Of a DNA stretch of 45,877 nucleotides, positions 42,961 to 45,877 are shown piece by piece (the first letter of the stretch is position 1; each line of letters begins with the position of its first letter). Source of the stretch: Gammaproteobacteria bacterium (lineage in GTDB: Bacteria; Pseudomonadota; Gammaproteobacteria; Pseudomonadales; Azotimanducaceae_A); contig DUAT01000009.1 of NCBI GenBank assembly GCA_012960755.1, forward strand, positions 1-45,877, given 5' to 3'. The position numbers and the translations under genes were made by a program. Below the pieces are notes generated by a model. The model did not search any database. It was not told where the DNA came from and saw nothing but the letters and a program-made list of their open reading frames with translations.

Positions 42961-43523
42961 CCTGCCAGGATGTAGTCGTCCATCTCACCATTGGCCAGTT
43001 GGTAGGAAAAATACTGTTGGTCAGTGGCTCTTCTCAGCACACCATGAAGCGCCCTTAAAGCCCCACCATGGCATACGAGTAACATCGTAACATCAGAATA
43101 CAGTCGCTGGATTTCCCTAACACCGGTATGAACACGAGTTGCCAGTTCAAACAGGGATTCTCCACCCGGCATGGAGGCATGTATTTGCCTGCTGGCGTTT
43201 TCCCGCAACAGCTCTGGATATTCAGAGGCTATTTCTTCACGGGTCTTACCTTCGAACACGCCAAAGTTTCTTTCAACAAAAGCCGGGTCGGGTGTTACTT
43301 TTAACCCCAGTGCGGTGCCAACAATTTCTGCAGTCTCCCAGGCCCGGGCTTGAGGCGAACTCAGGATATGGTCAATACCCTGCAGTCTGAGATAGTCCAC
43401 AGCGGATGCTGCCTGGGCACGTCCTGTCTCGTTCAGGGGAGTATCAACCGTGCCCTGGTAGCGACCAATCCTGTTATGGTCAGTCTCACCATGGCGCAAT
43501 ACAATTAGTCGAATCTTGCCCAT
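42957..43523 (-). CDS. Histidine phosphatase family protein
   Basis: This 188-residue protein of the phosphoglycerate-mutase-like superfamily has the phosphohistidine motif LRHGETDHN (H11), RYQGTVDTPLNETG, the SSPQARAWETA region, ERNFGVFEG with its acidic proton donor, and the second catalytic His in LLVCHGG. It resembles CobC/alpha-ribazole phosphatase and general GpmB-type phosphatases; the substrate is not defined. The start is ATG 43523, and the coding end overlaps the CoA transferase tail by 4 bases. It lies 37 bases downstream of the M3 peptidase stop on the same strand and may share its transcript. Confidence 0.9.
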   Translation of the reverse strand: MGKIRLIVLRHGETDHNRIGRYQGTVDTPLNETGRAQAASAVDYLRLQGIDHILSSPQARAWETAEIVGTALGLKVTPDPAFVERNFGVFEGKTREEIASEYPELLRENASRQIHASMPGGESLFELATRVHTGVREIQRLYSDVTMLLVCHGGALRALHGVLRRATDQQYFSYQLANGEMDDYILAG

Positions 43524-43560
43524 TAGAGCCCTGAATCAACTATGACGGTCACGTCAAACC

Positions 43561-45423
43561 TCATAACAATGTCTCTATTCGATCCATCAACGAAGTCATT
43601 CTTTGTATGATCGGCCTATAAGCTTCTGGTTTGGTCATATCCAAACCAGCTTCATCAAGGAGTATGTTGTGGGGATAGTCCGAACCCCCAGCACTCAGGA
43701 CTCGAATGAATGCATCTTTAACAGCCTCATCCCCGGCCAGAAACTGCTGCACAAACCAGGCTGCACCGGATATCGATGTCGCATATTGAAAGACATAAAA
43801 TTCTCGATAAAAATGCGGAATATATGCCCACTCAATCATGTATTTTTCGTCTATACTCAGCACGCCTTCAGCATCTCCATGATATCGTTTTAATAACTCA
43901 CCATAGAGCTCTGTGAGTCGGGGACCCGTTAAGGGCTCACCTTTTTCAATATTGGAGTGAATCGTCAACTCGAATTCTGCAAACATGGTCTGGCGAAACA
44001 ACGTACCCCTGATGCTCTCCAGCGCCTGGCCCAGATAGAACAGCTTTTCATCATCTGTCTTTGCATTTTCGATCATGTATTCTTCAAGCAACATTTCGTT
44101 GATGGTTGACGCCATCTCAGCGATGAAAGTCGAGTACCCGGCGGTTTCCCAGGGGTTGTTCTCCTTCGCCAACAGTGTATGAATCGCGTGCCCCCATTCG
44201 TGGGCAAAGGTTGAGAGTGACTCGTAGTCTTCATTATGGTTGAGCAACACATAAGGGTGAACGTCATAGGCAAACCCCGAAACATAAGCACCCGATCGTT
44301 TGCCGGGTTGCGGATGGCTGTGCATCCACTGCTGGGATAAACCATGTTTGAACAGATCAAGGTAACGTTCACCGAAGGGCGCGAGGGCCTTCAGGGTGAT
44401 GCTCTTGGTACGTTCCAGATCAAATCCACCGACATCGACATCAACCATGGGTGGGTAAATATCGTAATATTTCAGGTCGTCAACCCCCAGCAATTTCCCA
44501 CGTAACTTCAGGTATCTGTGGAAAACTGGCAAGGATGAATTGACCTGTTCGACCAGTTGGACATAGACCTCCGGGGGTAAACCATCATCAAACAGATTTT
44601 TGGCCAGAACACTGTCATGATTCCGCACCCGTGCCGAGAAAACGTTCGACTGGACTTCTGCGGCGAGTGTCGCTCCCATACCGTTGCTGTATTGCTGCCA
44701 TGTGTCCCAAAAAGTATCAAACACCAGTTTTCGATCTTCCCGGTTGGATACACGTCTCCAGCGCGAATAGCCCGTCTGGGTTAATTCTGCTTCAGAGCCG
44801 TCACTCAAGGTCACAGTGGGCCATGGGATCCCGGCATTGGCGTAGTTCTGGTAAATCTGAGTTGGCGAAGACAACACCAGACCGGCTTGCGCCAACAGAA
44901 CTTCTGTTTTTTCATCCAGGGTATGGGGAGCCTGGCGGAGAATGTCAGCCAGAGTAAATTCAAATTTTGATAATCCATGCTCTTTCTTTAGAAACTTCTT
45001 AACACGGGCTTCTCCAATCGACAGGATCTCCGGGTTTAGCCAGGCCACAGCTTCTGAGAAATCAGCAAACAATTTCCTCGCCTTGCCAAACCTGGCCTGG
45101 GCATCCGCATCCCCCTGGTCTTCATCCCGGGACAGGCTGCTGTAGACAAACAGGCGCCCGACTTCTTTGTAAGTGTCCGAGTACTCCGTCAGCGCCTTCA
45201 GCATTGATTTCGGGTTCTTCCCCAATGTGCCCTTGTAAGATCGCAGATTCCCGATTCTGTCCGAGAGTTTCTTATATTCTTTTTCCCAGGACGCCGGGCT
45301 TTCATAAAGTTCAGTCAGGTCCCAGACATATTTAATAGTCGGTGCATCCTGCCCCCCAGACTCCCCGACAGCCAGAAAAGGGAGAAAAAGTATGGTACTG
45401 ACAACCAGGCGAATAATTTTCAC
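43561..45423 (-). CDS. pepF: Exported oligoendopeptidase F-type M3 metallopeptidase
   Basis: I start at GTG 45423 (620 residues) because it gives a signal peptide, MKIIRLVVSTILFLPFLAVG, directly before the conserved domain; the frame open to 45537 would bury it under an arginine-rich leader. The zinc-binding HExxH is HEWGH at 408-412 (FAHEWGHAIH), with E436 (TFIAEMAST) as third ligand. The PepF N-terminal region (TIKYVWDLTELYESPASWEKE) and C-terminal DEKYMIEWAYIPHFY are intact. PepF cleaves short peptides of about 7-17 residues. Most PepF proteins are cytoplasmic; this one is predicted periplasmic or exported. It might process peptides taken up by the cell or signalling peptides. Confidence 0.88.
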   Translation of the reverse strand: MKIIRLVVSTILFLPFLAVGESGGQDAPTIKYVWDLTELYESPASWEKEYKKLSDRIGNLRSYKGTLGKNPKSMLKALTEYSDTYKEVGRLFVYSSLSRDEDQGDADAQARFGKARKLFADFSEAVAWLNPEILSIGEARVKKFLKKEHGLSKFEFTLADILRQAPHTLDEKTEVLLAQAGLVLSSPTQIYQNYANAGIPWPTVTLSDGSEAELTQTGYSRWRRVSNREDRKLVFDTFWDTWQQYSNGMGATLAAEVQSNVFSARVRNHDSVLAKNLFDDGLPPEVYVQLVEQVNSSLPVFHRYLKLRGKLLGVDDLKYYDIYPPMVDVDVGGFDLERTKSITLKALAPFGERYLDLFKHGLSQQWMHSHPQPGKRSGAYVSGFAYDVHPYVLLNHNEDYESLSTFAHEWGHAIHTLLAKENNPWETAGYSTFIAEMASTINEMLLEEYMIENAKTDDEKLFYLGQALESIRGTLFRQTMFAEFELTIHSNIEKGEPLTGPRLTELYGELLKRYHGDAEGVLSIDEKYMIEWAYIPHFYREFYVFQYATSISGAAWFVQQFLAGDEAVKDAFIRVLSAGGSDYPHNILLDEAGLDMTKPEAYRPIIQRMTSLMDRIETLL

Positions 45424-45583
45424 GTTTCCAGGGGCTCCAATGTTCGAAGAAGATTTTGTTAGTGCACAAACGCAGCGGCGGTGCAGTCTACGCGAATCTG
45501 AACCAGATTTCAGTGCGGCTGTGTCGTCAGTTTTCACATGATCGATTACAACAGTCCGGTTGCTGGCTGCCAGGGAGCGCGGA

Positions 45584-45861
45584 ATGTCTAACCACTATTA
45601 CCAAAGTAGCTTTATCGGTGGCGGTATCCAAATAAAAGAGCCCGGTTTCTCAACCGAACTGGCGGGAGCTGTGTTCCGGAATGATCAGCTTCGAGAAGGT
45701 ATCTTTCTTGATTTCGAGCACTATTGCGCTGTCATGAACAAAACCAGAAAGCCAACGATGATACTTTCTTTTACACAAATGCCGCATTTCAGCACAAATT
45801 CTTCAACCAGGACGAATGGCTCAAGCTTGAGAAATTTGTGGGTTCGCTGGACCTAGCTTAG
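45584..45861 (+). pseudogene. Small uncharacterised gene with a probable single-base frameshift
   Basis: ATG 45584 has a good ribosome site (AGGGAG 7 bases upstream). The first frame reads MSNHYYQSSFIGGGIQIKEP and onward with natural-looking composition until about 45742. After a run of four A's it becomes Ser/Thr-rich and unlike a protein. The overlapping frame, one base back, reads NQKANDDTFFYTNAAFQ then HKFFNQDEWLKLEKFVGSLD and stops at TAG 45859-45861. Joining the frames at the A-run gives a coherent protein of about 92 residues. I recognise no family. One A may have been lost in the genome or in sequencing, or the run may be a -1 slippage site. It is divergent from pepF. Confidence 0.45.
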
Positions 45862-45877
45862 CTAGCTAGTGCCCATA

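Noticed and set aside
1..45877. Mobile element, prophage, CRISPR or tRNA-linked island
   Set aside because: No transposase, integrase, phage structural gene, spacer array, tRNA or terminal repeats were recognised; the duplicated cassette has no flanking insertion-sequence signature.

Overview
The window reads as part of a free-living, probably marine, gammaproteobacterium. This is inferred from an outer-membrane TonB-dependent receptor, a Tat-exported flavoprotein, a sodium symporter, balanced base composition and a catabolic gene set aimed at polyamines and methylated amines. No rRNA, tRNA, CRISPR array, phage or transposase gene was seen. Genes are densely packed, with many 1-, 4- or 8-base overlaps, and there is only one gene-free gap above 300 bases (11782-12149).

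Layout. 1-7640: a truncated TonB-dependent receptor, then two paralogous TPR-sulfotransferases flanking a MetF-like reductase, and an Asp/Asn beta-hydroxylase-like oxygenase. 7658-11781 (minus strand): a complete potFGHI-type polyamine ABC importer. 12150-21470 (plus strand): a six-gene operon read divergently from it, made of two PYROXD2/CrtI-like flavoproteins, a GcvT-like folate transferase, an NDP-forming acyl-CoA synthetase, an enoyl-CoA hydratase and a Tat-exported spermidine-dehydrogenase-like flavoprotein. 21479-24839 (minus): a class III aminotransferase coupled to a molybdopterin oxidoreductase. 25064-25564: a small secreted-protein gene with an amber codon at its signal-peptide cleavage site. 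25602-27506 (minus): a single reading frame joining a BetI-like TetR repressor to a Rieske oxygenase that lacks one iron-binding His. It is divergent from a PuuB-like oxidase (27669-28940), with a palindrome lying in the shared promoter. 29131-34319: an O-methyltransferase and a second, inverted copy of the flavoprotein-flavoprotein-GcvT cassette. 34533-38707: an omega-amino-acid aminotransferase, an intact GbcA-like Rieske oxygenase and a PutP-like symporter. 38924-45861: a GFA-family protein, a PhyH-Nudix-like fusion, an amidohydrolase, a CaiB-type CoA transferase, a histidine phosphatase, an exported M3 peptidase and a frameshifted small gene.

How the genes may fit together (inference). 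Amines enter through PotFGHI or the symporter. Rieske oxygenases and FAD oxidases remove methyl or aminoalkyl groups. GcvT-like proteins would pass one-carbon units to tetrahydrofolate, with the MetF-like protein next in line, and the GFA protein might handle formaldehyde. Aminotransferases and CoA enzymes would process the remaining carbon skeleton. The two most unusual elements are the duplicated, inverted three-gene flavoprotein/GcvT cassette, a possible split version of dimethylglycine/sarcosine dehydrogenase, and the TetR-Rieske fusion, a possible redox- or ligand-sensing repressor.
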